64,000 bases of DNA. Origin: Himantopus leucocephalus. Its lineage: Eukaryota > Chordata > Aves > Charadriiformes > Recurvirostridae. Within the stretch, counting starts at the first letter, position 1. Each line of letters opens with the position of its first letter. The notes under the pieces are model-generated. The model worked only from the letters and a program-made list of their open reading frames with translations. It was not told the origin of the DNA and searched no databases. A program made the position numbers and the translations under genes. Positions 33,561 to 62,639 of the stretch are shown here, one piece after another. Where the stretch lies: positions 25,223,200 through 25,287,199 of the forward strand of contig RSEF01000006.1 in assembly GCA_003993805.1 (NCBI GenBank), read 5' to 3'.

Positions 33561-36500
33561 TTAACCTACGAAATGATTATTGAAACAAGAAGATCCTCCC
33601 AAAGTTTGCCTTTCTCACTGGCGGGCTTTTCTGATACTTTTGGACAAGTGAAAATCCAAAGGAAAAAAAGGCTTCCGACAGTTTTGATCGCTTCAAGTAC
33701 CGGTGACCGCCTCTGCCGGGGAGACAGAGGGGAGCGGTGGCAGAGCAGCTTCGCAGACTGACTGGCGGCTCCTCGGGAAGAGGCAGTCCTTGACCGACCG
33801 CTGGAAAAACGAGCCTGTCGAAGAAAAAAGGATCACCCCCAAACACGAATTGTCTTTCTACTAAATTTTAATTTATTTCTTTTTTTTGTTTGTTTTTGAC
33901 AAAGACATCTAAATTATACACTGAGTAACAACATGACCAGATATTGCAAATACCCCTTTTTGGTGAAATTCAAAAAGGGAACATAAAAGAAAGAGCTTGC
34001 GTGGACCCAGCCAGCCCAGGGAATGCAACAGCCGCCACCTTTAGCTTTTGCAGAAGAGGGAGCCCTGTGGGGCGGGGGCGAGTCTGGGTGGGCTGGTCTC
34101 AGCCCAGTACACTTAATAAAAAAAGTCTGGTGATCAGTTACGTTTTCGGCAGAGGAAAAAAGTCATGAACAGGCAAGGAGCAGTATTAGTAGGGGGAAAA
34201 ATGGGAGAAGGTTGCAGGAGGCTTTGGCAAGCATTCTCTGAGGGCAAGGAGAGACGTTCTCCATCAGAGCTGCAGCGGGGGGAACGCGGCCGCAGCCGGA
34301 GGAGGACACGAGTCCCCACGCCCAGCGCTTGTGGTGGAAGCAGGGGCTTGGACCCACGCTCCCTGATATTCCCTCAGAGAATTTCACCTCTCCATCATCT
34401 CTCCCCCTCCAGAGAACACAAAGGGGCAGGAGGGGCGTCTCTCATCTATCGCAAAGGTAAAACCAGATTCAATGATGTGAAAGTGAAGCAAGACGAACTC
34501 CCCGCGGGAGGGGAATTAACCCCTGCGACAAACTTCTCAAGGCCTGGGGTGGATTTCTCCGCCACTCCGAGCCTTTAAATCAAGGCCGGGCATCTTCCTA
34601 CCAAAGGTGCTCTAATTCAGCCGCAAGTCACTGCGGCGGCGGGGTGGCGTTTAATGGGCTGTGTTATGCGGGAGGTCAGGAGAGAGGAACATAACAGTCC
34701 CTTCTGGCTTTAAAGATCTATGAATTGATGCGACGTGTGGCAGAGCTCCACCCATACCAATGAGACGGTCTGCTTCCCCCGAATCTCACTTCAAGGAGGG
34801 CAAAGCAGAGAGAGTTGGAAGGACAAAGCCTTGCGTATGCAATTACCATAAACAGGAGCTGAAGGGAGAGGGGTAGGGGTGTCGCTGAACGGTGGCAGGC
34901 ATTTTTGGCTGGTCCCAGTGAGTTTTACGGGTGGTATTTAGCCAGGTGCTGCTAAGGGACAAGAGCCCTGTGGAGGGTATAGCCAATGTAAATGCATTCA
35001 GATAAGGAGCAGCAAGGGAACAGAACCTCAAATCCTTTTACATTTTCACCAGGTCGATGCACAGAGAGGTGTTTACAATATGAGGAGCATTTACGGCCAT
35101 CACTGCAGGGTGATTTACTTAAGTCACGGTCATTTTAATCCTCCAGCTCCATCCGCACAGCACAGCTTACTCTATCATGGTCTTCCTCTCTCACTACCTG
35201 GTGCTGGTAAACCAAATTAATCTACTGGATTACAGGTGAAGCTCTGGCTGGTACAGATGCACACAACCAATATGTGTAGCTACATGCAAACATAAGGAAT
35301 GAGCCAGCAAACACTTCTGGATCCTGAGTTCAGTAAGGCAATTTTTCCTTCCAAACTGGAGCGATCGATAGGAAAATTACTATATATTTATTTTACACGT
35401 ATTTCCAAGTTTAACCAATGTGAGCCTAAAAAAAACCAAATTACCCTCCTGGATGCTTTTTGGATCCAGAAAGCTGTGGCACAGGTGCCCACAGGGCAAG
35501 CTTGTCCCTAGTAAAAACATAGGGAGCAGGGAAGCACCCACTCAACTCCCTTGCAAGTGAGAAGGATCAACATCTGAGCCACCAAAGGGACCTTGCTCTG
35601 TCCTGCCGGGGCCAGAGGAGGGGTACCCAAACGTTTCACTCTGCACCTGGTACGCAGTGCAGGCAAATCCAAAGCTTAGGAGTATCTGCCACAAAGCTCT
35701 GCCACTCAGCCAGCACAAAGCACGCCTTCAAGAAAGGGCTGCAATTCTTTACAGCGCTTGCATCAGGCAAATGCATTAATCGCAAGGAAAGGGCGATGCC
35801 GGGATGCATTTCTGCTCCTTGGGCTGACCCAGGAACGCGTGGTGCTCAGATTCCTGGGGCTCCTGGTAAGCCAGTGCAGCTGGGGAGTCACTGATCAAGC
35901 TACGTTTAAATGAACATCTCTCTTCATCTTATGACTCCTTACTCAATCCATGCAAAGCTGAAGCTGTGTCACTTTGTGTCATTAGCGATTGCTTAACAGC
36001 TCACTTGAGCCTGCTCTTCTCCCCCTCCCAGTCGTCCGGTTTTTAAAGCAAGGCTGTGCTACTCTGGCATGCGTGTCCTGCCTCAGTGCCGGAGACAGAT
36101 GCACTCAGAGGGTGCTGACTCACGGACGCAGGCAGATTAAAGTTGGATTACTACAGCAGTTGCTGTCCCAGCTGTCCCTCTGCCCCCAGCCACAGCAAAG
36201 ACAGCTGAACTACCCGTAGATCAACCCCTGAACCGCTACTGTACATCCTGATGTATGGGGGGACCCGGCATAAGCCCCAGACAATTTTAATCTGCCGGGC
36301 TGTAACATGTAGGCAGACAGGGGCTGCTTCACGTACAGTGCAGATGTTTCTGGAGACGTCCAGGGGAAGGGAGGAGCAAAGCGCTGGGAGCTCCAGGGGT
36401 GTCAGCCGTCTGCCTGGGTCCATGAGTCAACTCGCTGACGCGTGGTAAAGCCACATGCTTTAGTACACGCAGCTTTCCCCATACTGCCCGCCGGTCCGTC

Positions 36501-37670
36501 TCCAAGAGGTGGAAGGGGTAATGCAGTCCCTAGTCATTCTCTGGCCTTTCGCAGGCAGGCAGCAAACAAAGCTGGCAAGCAGGGCAGTGGGATTATTTTA
36601 CCATCTGTGCATTAGAAACTGGCCCAGGAGTCACCAAGCTCGCTTCATGCAGGACATGGCTGCTTTGGCGTGCTAATGACTCCTGCTCACTGTCAGCTGG
36701 GGCTAGATTTGAATCGGGGATGAGGAGGTGGAAAACACATTCTCTTTCCTATTTCAGCAACTGCATCCTTTTAGAGGAAAGTCAGCTCAGGGAAGAATGA
36801 ATCCTTGTTTTAAAGAGCGCTTCCCATCTGCCGTTCACCAGGCTCCTCACCCTCCACCATGGCAATCTGTAGCTGGCACCGGGCTGGGGGGACCTCAGGT
36901 CCTGGGCAGCCACCCGACCATGGGGCAGTCCCCCGAGTCCCCTGAAGGGCTAAGCAAGGCTTGCTGAGGAAGGGGGGGTAGGAGAATATAGTTTGCACAT
37001 TTCAAAAAGGAAACCTGGGACCTGGTATCTCATTCTAGAAAGTAATCATGGACTTAATTGCATTTTGCTGCCGAGTTGCCTTAACATCAAGGGAAAATCA
37101 ACAGGGATTGTTCAACATCAAGACTAATCTCACATACAGAACTTAACTGAACGTAGGAACCATGTTTTTGCTGGCTCAAGGTGAAATGCTGGGCTAAATT
37201 CTCCTTCAGCTGCGAGAAAAGCCCTAGGCACGCTCATCCTGCATTATTCCAACTGTAAAGAGCTTCAATTATACACATATAACCCTTCTCTCCCTTCTAC
37301 GGTGGTGTCGCAATGCAACAGTGCCTCGTTATGATCAAACTCCTCTTTTATGGCTATAGGAATATGTGGAAGTCTTCTACCCTCATTACACAAATGACTC
37401 CTTAGCAGCTTTATTTTAAGAAACTACCCACAATTGGTAACACAACCGCATTTTATCTGTCACTGAGGGGAAGCTGTGACTGACACCTGAGCGTGTCCTC
37501 AGCAACCGCAAACCTGCACGTATAGGGCAGGTCCTATGCATCTAAGCAACTACAGTAACTCACCACTCCCTCTGCTCCACACTGAATCACAGTCTTGCTT
37601 CTGCTTACAAACTTGCTTACTAATCAGACATTTAATACTATTTATGCATAGGGAGGAAATATATAATTCC
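33561..37670. other. Intergenic DNA and possible distal ARL3 3' UTR
   Basis: No coding exon is seen. Composition becomes AT-richer from about 34.7 kb. It holds one old CR1 3' end (34,655-34,727). On the minus strand AATAAA occurs at 37,410-37,415 and 35,387-35,392, and an AAATAAATTAAA-type cluster lies near 33,865. Any of these could end a longer ARL3 transcript, so the left limit of ARL3 is uncertain. Confidence 0.5.
34655..34727 (+). mobile_element. Ancient CR1-type LINE 3' end
   Basis: GTGTTATGCGGGAGGTCAGG followed by CAGTCCCTTCTGGCTTTAAA and a CTATGAATTG-like tail matches the 3' end of an old amniote CR1 lineage, whose typical words are ATGCAGGAGGTCAGACTAGA and GGTCCCTTCTGGCCTTAAA. Only the terminal ~70 bp are recognisable, as is usual for 5'-truncated CR1 copies. 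It is well diverged, so it is an old insertion. Confidence 0.7.
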
Positions 37671-37676
37671 TTTATT
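37671..37676 (-). terminator. ARL3: Possible proximal poly(A) signal of ARL3
   Basis: The plus strand reads TTTATT, so the ARL3 strand reads AATAAA about 220 bases after the stop codon. Further hexamers lie downstream, so it may be one of several used. Confidence 0.4.
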
Positions 37677-37892
37677 GGGATAAAAAACGATACTAAAGAG
37701 CAGGTCAAGTTCCAAACCCAGCAGTAGGTTTTAACTGATGTTGTTCCCTTTTTTTCTCTCATTTTTTTTTTCTTTTAACAGCTGTAGCTGTGCACAGATG
37801 GAAAAACATTTGGTCAGAAAGCAGCAAATTAGTGTTTTCAGGCTAGAATTCTGCTCCCACCGCTCCTCCATTTCCATGCAGCTCAGAACGCT
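37671..37892 (-). other. ARL3: ARL3 3' UTR (minimal estimate)
   Basis: It runs from the stop codon leftwards to the first well-placed AATAAA on the minus strand (37,671-37,676, read AATAAAGG). A longer UTR reaching one of the more distant signals is equally possible; mammalian ARL3 transcripts have long 3' UTRs. The extent is therefore a lower bound. Confidence 0.45.
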
Positions 37893-54893
<17,001 letters not shown>

Positions 54894-57431
54894 CTAAATC
54901 CGCAAGACAGATTGTAACTGTTATTTCCCCCCCAACTCTCTCCCCACACCATGCCATGCCCCCCTCCCTTGAAATGGGTTCTGTATGGCGGTGGATCCCA
55001 GGACTCCTTGAACCACTTCCTGCAGTCCCTATTCCCATTTCCTCTTGTACTCCTCACCCCTATTTTTCTTCATCTCAGAGAGTATCGGCGAGGTCTCAGA
55101 CAGCGCAAATGGTGCTCAGTGGGGTGCACTACTGGCTGCACTGCTCTCGTCACACAGCTGTCTGGCATTCCCTGTGCCAGGAAGACAGTGCCTACGCATA
55201 TCATGTGCAGGAGCTGCAAACCAAATTTTTGCAAGCTATTCATTATCTTTATCAGAGGGAAAACCCCATTAATTTAATCTCCTTCCTAGTTAACTGCAGG
55301 TTACTATGTACCTGACATCAGTTCTTTTCATAGTAACTCCCTGATCATCTCAAACCCCGTTTATCTGTCTAAAACATGCTGGACCCATGGGGCACATGCA
55401 GTTCTGATTCTCAGGATGTAGCACTTAACAACTATCTCAGATCACCACACATCCTCGCTAAGAAAAGCACAGTGGATTTCAGTCATTAGCCAGGCTCAGC
55501 TCTCTGAGCTGACAGTATCACTCAGGATTAAGAAACAGAATATGCAGGTCAGCTCATTTACAACCGCGCACGTTACAGCAGCACACCCAAGCTTTTGTCA
55601 GTGCCACCGCTCAGAGACCTGCACCTCTCTAAAATGGCTGGAAAAATATTCTGGGCCCTGGCACGTAATCGAGAGATGCAAATCACCCCAATTCCACCTG
55701 CCTCTCGCTGCCCAGCGTGGCCCCACAGGAGAGGGTCAGTTGCAGCCGAGGGCACAGGAGCAGGCTGCGAGTCCGTGACTGCCTGGGTGTCCTTGGACAC
55801 ATTGCCGTGCTGCTCTGCAGCCCCCTGCTTAGCAGGAACTGCTCCTCGGAGCCTGAGCAGCACACACCACACTGAGATGCAGCCTGGGGACACAGATGCT
55901 CTTGCAAGTAATTTGCCTGAGCAAATCTGGGACAGGAATTCACCTACAGCCCTTTCTGGAGCCCTCAGGACTCCTGCTCGGTCTCTCCCAGACAATTCCC
56001 ATGTTGAAGACAGGAACAAAGTTCAAATATCAGCACAAACCTGGGCCCAGAGGGCCCCGTCTCTCAAGCGTTTTTGTTCTCCCATTTGCAAAATGGAGAA
56101 AATGCTTCATGTCGACCTGCAAGGGTGAATCAGTTAAATGTCATGAAGTGCTTTGTTGCTGTGAGGAACTACACCCTTTAAATATTCCTGCTGGGAGCCA
56201 AGGACTATTTGAGCCGTGAAGGTTGCTCCCGATCCCCTCCAGATCATGGCAATCAGAAACCTGTCCTCAAGATAAAGAGCTGCAGGACGCGGTACAACTG
56301 TCACCGCTGCAACACGTCCCCCAGCTGTAGCAGTGCCCTTCTGCCGACTCCTGGAGAGCCCCACCTCAGCCATTTGGAAACCATGGCTTTCGACTGCTCA
56401 TCACACGGCTCCAAGGTGGGGAGCATTTTGGGAAGGACACGGCGCTACAGGTCACGATGCCAAAGCTTTCGATAATGCAGGATGAAAACACACCGAGATT
56501 CAAATGCACGTGAGATTCGATCCACCCTTCTAAGCATTTTCGATTGGCAAGTAATTTATCGGTTTTCCATTTAATTACCAGACACAGCTGAAAATACATG
56601 CACGATGTGTAAGAAAAAGGCAGAAGAGAAGGAACTTAGTAAAATTGGGTTTTAAGGATATCTGTAGAAAGTTGCAGGATTGTCACTGTTCCTGTGCTTT
56701 TAAAAAGCAGCGTGGAAAGCTGAGGTTCAGAAACTCAGAGCTCATGCAAAGAACAGCAAAACTGCAGTCTTAGAGCCCAGTACGCGGGCTCAGGGTATCA
56801 CCTATTTCATAAACAGGACAGTAAAAAAAAGGGAATCCAGACCCCACTCAAGAGCTGTTAATCAGGAATGGGCTCTGCTTGGTAGAGGGTGCCATGCCTG
56901 CACGGTGCAGGCACAGTAAATCCCCAAACTGCTTTTAGTTGAAGTGTACAAGCCTGTAACATCACGTGCTGAGCCCTGAGGGCCAGATGCTCACAGCTGG
57001 CTCTCGCCTATGGGCCCGTAGCTAATGAATTTGAAGGGTTGTGTTCAGCGCAGCCAGTTGCTGCAAGGCATCCCAACCCAACAGCTCATCTCCCCAGCCG
57101 CAGCACCCAGCCCGTGTTCTGCCCCGATGATGGTCCGTACTTCCACACGTCTGAGGGAAGAGAAAAGGAACTGCAACAGAAATACCTCTAATGCTTACTT
57201 GTTTACACGCCATGTCCTAAGTGCCCTTGACATCATTAAAAAACACAAGTTTAACTGCATGACTAGCAACACGCATTTTCTTTTCACCTGCAGTGAAATT
57301 TACAGTTGTGTTTGTTGGCTTGTAAATCCATGGATTTCAGCTCAGTGTGGACAGACCCCACAGGAGCAGGAACTCTAAAATTCACACATTCTCCTTCCTT
57401 TCCAGGGAAAAACTGAATTTCCCATTCTCAT

Positions 57432-57504
57432 GGGCCTGACCCGAAGCCAACCCAAACCAGCCAAAGCACTGCTGCCGACTGTCAGAGAGCTCTGAATCAG
57501 GCCC
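57432..57504. repeat. Degenerate inverted repeat (GGGCCTGA...TCAGGCCC arms)
   Basis: GGGCCTGACCCGAAGC (57,432-57,447) pairs imperfectly with GCTCTGAATCAGGCCC (57,489-57,504), with 8 perfect terminal pairs and several more inside. Words such as CCTGATCCAAAGCC/GGATCAGGCC recur as hairpins in reptile and bird genomes, so this may be an old copy of such an element. Confidence 0.4.
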
Positions 57505-59044
57505 CATTATTTTAGTTTATTGCTCACAGTTAAAAAAAGAAGCTGTTGAAATGCTAATCCTATTCACAGCACCACTTGCTAAGAGCAAAGCAGTGTATCC
57601 CAGAGCAGATCAGGATTAGGAGCCTTTATATTTCAGAATTCAACTCCAAAATACTGAGCGCAAAGAAATGTATTACAAAGTATTGCTTATCTACCATGGA
57701 GCAATTCTCAGGGGTCGGGAAGAGGAACAGTTGTAAATGTTAATAGAGCTTCTCCCATTGTAGATGGATGCTATTTCTGGGCTAGTATGACAGCCTACGA
57801 GAAAACGATCAGCATCGTTCCATATTCTACTCAAGTGACACTGCTGCATGGCTGATCACAGGATTATCTGGGGTAGCCAATAGAAGAGAGGATATATATA
57901 GAAATAAAAGTATTCTCTAAGGTATAAAGTAAGCTGATTTAAAAGGCTGGAAGACAAGCAAGCCAACATAGAGAAGTGGACTTTATTTCAGTAGCTGCCA
58001 GCATAGGTTACATGGTCTGTATATACAACTTAAATCAAGCGCCAAATAATAGTATTGGCTACTATGATTGTTACTGTTTTGTAAATATTATTTAAAACTT
58101 GCACCCAGCAATCTCCCTGTAGTTAGTGAAGATTTAAGATTAAGGAAAGACATGCACAGATGGGTTTCTAACATTTTTATTTTTTTTTAATTGGTCTTAT
58201 GATCACACTGGCTAGGAAGACAAAAAGCATTTCCTGAAAGCTTTGTAGACTGGGAAAAATAACTCAGCTGAGTTCCCTGTTGCATGCCACCACTATGTGG
58301 GACAAGCAGCCCTTAGTGCACACACACTGATGGACAAGCACTTCTCTGCTCGCAAACACAACACTGAAACCAACTTGGGCTGATGAGAGTCAGAAAGCAA
58401 CCCCTTATTATTGATGGGAAATGTCAGACAGAAAGCCATGAAATGGGAAAATTTGGTGCAAAGGGGATGCTCAGAAGCAACAGGAGAGGAGCAGGCCTTT
58501 GAAGTGGAGCAGCAAACAAATGTCTCGATGCTGGGACTTAACCTGCAGTGAGGAGGGAGGATGCCCTGGATGCCTGCAAGGCAGCCAGGCCAGGGGCACT
58601 CACTCACTGGGATGTCCAGGGTGAGAAGCAGGACAAGTTTCGAGCAGGACAGTGGAGATGTTAGGTGGCTGAAGAGCTGCAGAGACAACTCAGGGGAGTA
58701 TAAGGGCAGTGTGTCATTTGCACAAAACTAAGCAGACTGCGGCATCTGTAACAGAGAAGGGAACTGCAGATGCTGTTCAGATAATGAACAGCACAGCGTG
58801 GCAGCGCGTGCAGCCTTTGCGAAGGGCAGCCATACACAGCAACTCAAGGCTGGGCACAGTCAGCCAGCAACTGCTTCTTGGTCACCTCTGGGTTAAGCAA
58901 ACTACGTTTTATATCAGATTGCCTTGTTTAAAAACATCTTTGTCCTTGATGGAGAGGGTTTTCTTTACAAGCACCATGAGGAGACAGACTGATGGGGTCA
59001 GCAATGAGGAGACTGCATTTTCCAGACAGTGAGTGGGGACATAC

Positions 59045-59068
59045 AAAAAAAAAAAAAAAAAAAAAAAN
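59045..59068. repeat. Poly-A run ending in N
   Basis: A run of 23 A residues ends in an ambiguous base at 59,068. It is a homopolymer length uncertainty, and no LINE or SINE body is recognisable next to it. Confidence 0.85.
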
Positions 59069-61334
59069 ATGAAATCAGAGGGGGGCATTAAATTCAAAGA
59101 TGCAACTAAATGGGCAAGAGCACTCATAAACACATCGAGCATGAAAGCAAAGCTAACCATCTTATTAGCATCCTTCAGAAAACAGGGGTGTGTGGTTTTA
59201 TGAAAGTATATCATTGCTAGGTTTAAAATACCCACTGAATTATCAAAGGACTTTCAGTTATAGCTGCATGCAGTAATCCTATTCTCTTAAAAAAAATAAA
59301 ATACAGACATATATAAAAATACAGTGACATTTATAGTCCTAGCTAAGGGTTTTGCGGGTTTATTCAGCTTTAAATCCATGCTGTATATGGCTCTTTTGAA
59401 CTAGTTGATGCATGTAACTACATCCTGTACCACAGAAGCCGCTGAAAGGAAGATCCACTTTATAGGCCAAAGCAAAAATTGGTTTGGGACAAACAGAGCA
59501 TTGAGATAATCTGTTTAAATATTGTATCAGATTGGCAATATAAAGCCATAATGGAAAGAACAATTTCCCCTTGTACTGAGGGCTGGATCCATAGGGCATG
59601 GATAAAGCACGGCCCACAAGCCGCTGCAGAGCACAGTTGATTCCTATTAGGAAAGAGAAGTAAATGTATTCTGTTTAACTTTATTAGCCACAGAGCTCAG
59701 ATAATGAATTTAAAATAAAACCACCCTCAGTCACCAGCAATTGCTTATCTACTAGATGTGGATATTTAGCTAGAATCAAATCAATTCACTGAGGTGCAAT
59801 ACAGCCACAAAGCTCAGCACCTCAGCCTGCCGCTGCGACCACATCTCCCCCATCTCTACACCCCGGCATGGATGCCCTCTTCCCCGCTGCTGCAACCACA
59901 AGTCACTTGTCCTCACCCTCAAGGCCCTTCCCAACCAAGCGCGTTTGCCGTGGAGGTGACGGCTCCTGTCTCCCCGCAGCTCATGCTGCCAGCCCCAGCA
60001 CTGCTGAGCTCTATTCTCAAACCTTTGTGCCCTTCCTACAACCGTGGGAGAAACTTTGCAAAATATCCTTAAAACCACCCCGTGATTCTCCTCCTAATTC
60101 CTTCTCTGCCACACCTACAATCCTTGTTGAGGTTTAGGCGGCGAACATGCCAAGTTCGAACCTGTCTTGGGCTCTCCTTACTCATATCACTCAGTTATCG
60201 CTCACCTCAGACAGACCCTGGAAACATCTCTGTGTTTTGCCAGTACGGCACCTACAATTTAGTTTTACTTAAGCAATATGGTAGTGGTTCACCGTTTTTA
60301 AAGAGTAAGTTAAAGGTAGAGGGTGCAGATGACGGTTTCAGAAAGTCACGCAGGAGAAGCTAACATGGGGGAGGACAAGAGGCTTACTTGAGCCAAATAT
60401 CCTGCCTTCAGCAGTGGATATTTGAGGCTACATTTGTCTTCCAGGGTGCAATCCTGTGCACACAGAGCTGGAGGAGGGGAGTCCTTCCTGACAACTGCAC
60501 TGATTAGCTGGTGCCCTGAAGAATGACGTTTGATTACCTTTATCTTCGGCTGCAGAACTGCAAATGTCACTAATGGTCATAAAATCACCCAGTCTTTTTC
60601 AAAATACAACCGAAGTAAATTAATCCATTGAGCACAGTTTATTCAATACTTCTTACTCTGGCAAAACTCCCAAAAAATCATTTGCTTGCTGCATGTCTCC
60701 ACCATATGGTGTCATTCAATGCAGACTTTCTTTCCTGCATTGAAATCCAAAATTTAATGGAGTCGAGTCACCTACAGGGTTTTTCCAGCTCAAACCTACT
60801 AACATAGTTTTCTGTCAAAGAGGTCGCACAGCACTTTCTGGTTTGATATATTAACCAATACCAGCATGAATCTTCCTTTCATAATTAAAATCAAACTCCT
60901 CTGGTTTTAGCAAGTTTGAAGGAAGCGTTATGCCCTGCACATACGATGCCCAGCACCAGACAATGTCAACAGTCTTAGTCTAGTAACTTGAAAGTCTTGG
61001 TCATTTGCTGGTATACTGTCCTATATGCAAGTAGTTTCTCATATCAACATCTCAGCAATCAGTAAAATAAACAAAAAACATGACACCAAACTGTACTGAG
61101 AAACTGAAGCAGCAAGACACTACTAAAGCTCTTCAAAGCATATTTTTTTAATGGGGCCATTTTAAATAGAGCTTAACTGCCAAACAACAAGGGACAAAAG
61201 AAAGAAATTCTGGGTATGAGGTACACCTACAGCAGGCAACAGACAGATACTGTTTTTGCTAGAAACATGAGCTCAAGACCAAGAGAAAGATGCCTGACTA
61301 TGTGTTTAGCTATGCTGGTATTTCATCCTCTCCA

Positions 61335-61405
61335 CCAGATCTGCCTAGTGTCAGCTAGACACTCCATGACTCAGTTTCCTCAACTGTAAAGTGGGGCCAT
61401 GCTTT
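61335..61405 (+). mobile_element. MIR-like SINE fragment
   Basis: ATGACTCAGTTTCCTCAACT followed by GTAAAGTGGGG is an almost exact match to the MIR phrase CTCAGTTTCCTCATCTGTAAAATGGGG. The upstream ~30 bp fit less clearly. Confidence 0.7.
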
Positions 61406-62639
61406 GACAACCCTGGTTTTGACACAATGATGTCATCTTCAATCAACGGTTTTAGAAAAACACTGGCCATCCTCTGGCACGGCCACCTATCAATAACATA
61501 CCATCTCACTTGGTAAAGATTGTTTATTACAGTGACAAGGAAGCCACAAGCTCTGCTTCACACAGCATTCCCTAAACTTTGGAAAGCTGTGTATCCTTTC
61601 ATGTAGCAGCCTCCCTTCGTCCTTGCTGTGCACCCACCACAGATGCTGCTTAACGGCGCCAAAGACTTCAGCACTACACATCCCTCATGCTATGCAGTTT
61701 TATGGCTCATTTTTCCCCTCCGTGCTCCACCTATGACCTTCCACCACCCCTGTCCCACAGCTGTGAGAAATGCTGGTATGCTCTGCAGAAGGAGACACTT
61801 CCCCTCTGTACTTACTCACTTGGATGAACACTGAAATAATTTAAACATCAGCATTAACCCTCTTATCACTGGAGTTGCAGCAAGCAGTCGTTCAACGGGG
61901 TTTAAGCACTGCAATCATGACACGCCAGAAACACGCTCACGGGCAGCTACCATGGCTCAGATGACAAGCAGTAAATTGTTACATCAAGCTGCCTGGATCA
62001 TTTCTGACTGCTGACCCACACCCCCAGGCTGCCATAGCTGCTTTGGATATATTTGCGGGTGTTTCAGAGAGTTTCTACGACTAAGGATTATTCTGTTCTA
62101 GCAAAAGTTGAGGATCCAGAGAGACAGTATAGAGCTCTGCAGTCTTCTGCCCAGCCCAGCCAGTTGACCAGGCACCCCAAAGCACCACCCACCCTGCCTG
62201 AGAGGCTGCAATTCAAAAAACAACTCCCAGAAATGGAAAATAGACAGAGGCAGTAAAATATTGTATCAAATAACACGAACACTGGAAAACACCCAGTCCG
62301 CCTTCTCCACACACAAAGCACTCGGATAACAGCAGCCAGATCCCAGACTACACCAGCTTATCGGGACATCACAAGGCAGAAGAGCAGATTTGGCTAGCAG
62401 CAGCTGCAGGCCAAATGTGTCCCACAAAGCACTGCACTGCTGGAGGCAGCTGCCCTCATCTTTACAGCAGATGTCCATCCTGTGATGGCTTCGGTGTCTG
62501 GTGTGACATGCTCCATCATCAACTGATCTAAAATAGAGCAGATCCCACAGACCTTATCTCAATCTCTCTCTCTGTGGCCCAGCAGGTGGGGACGCAGCCA
62601 GAATTAACCCAGTGAAGATGAGGAGCTGCCTTTGCTGCT

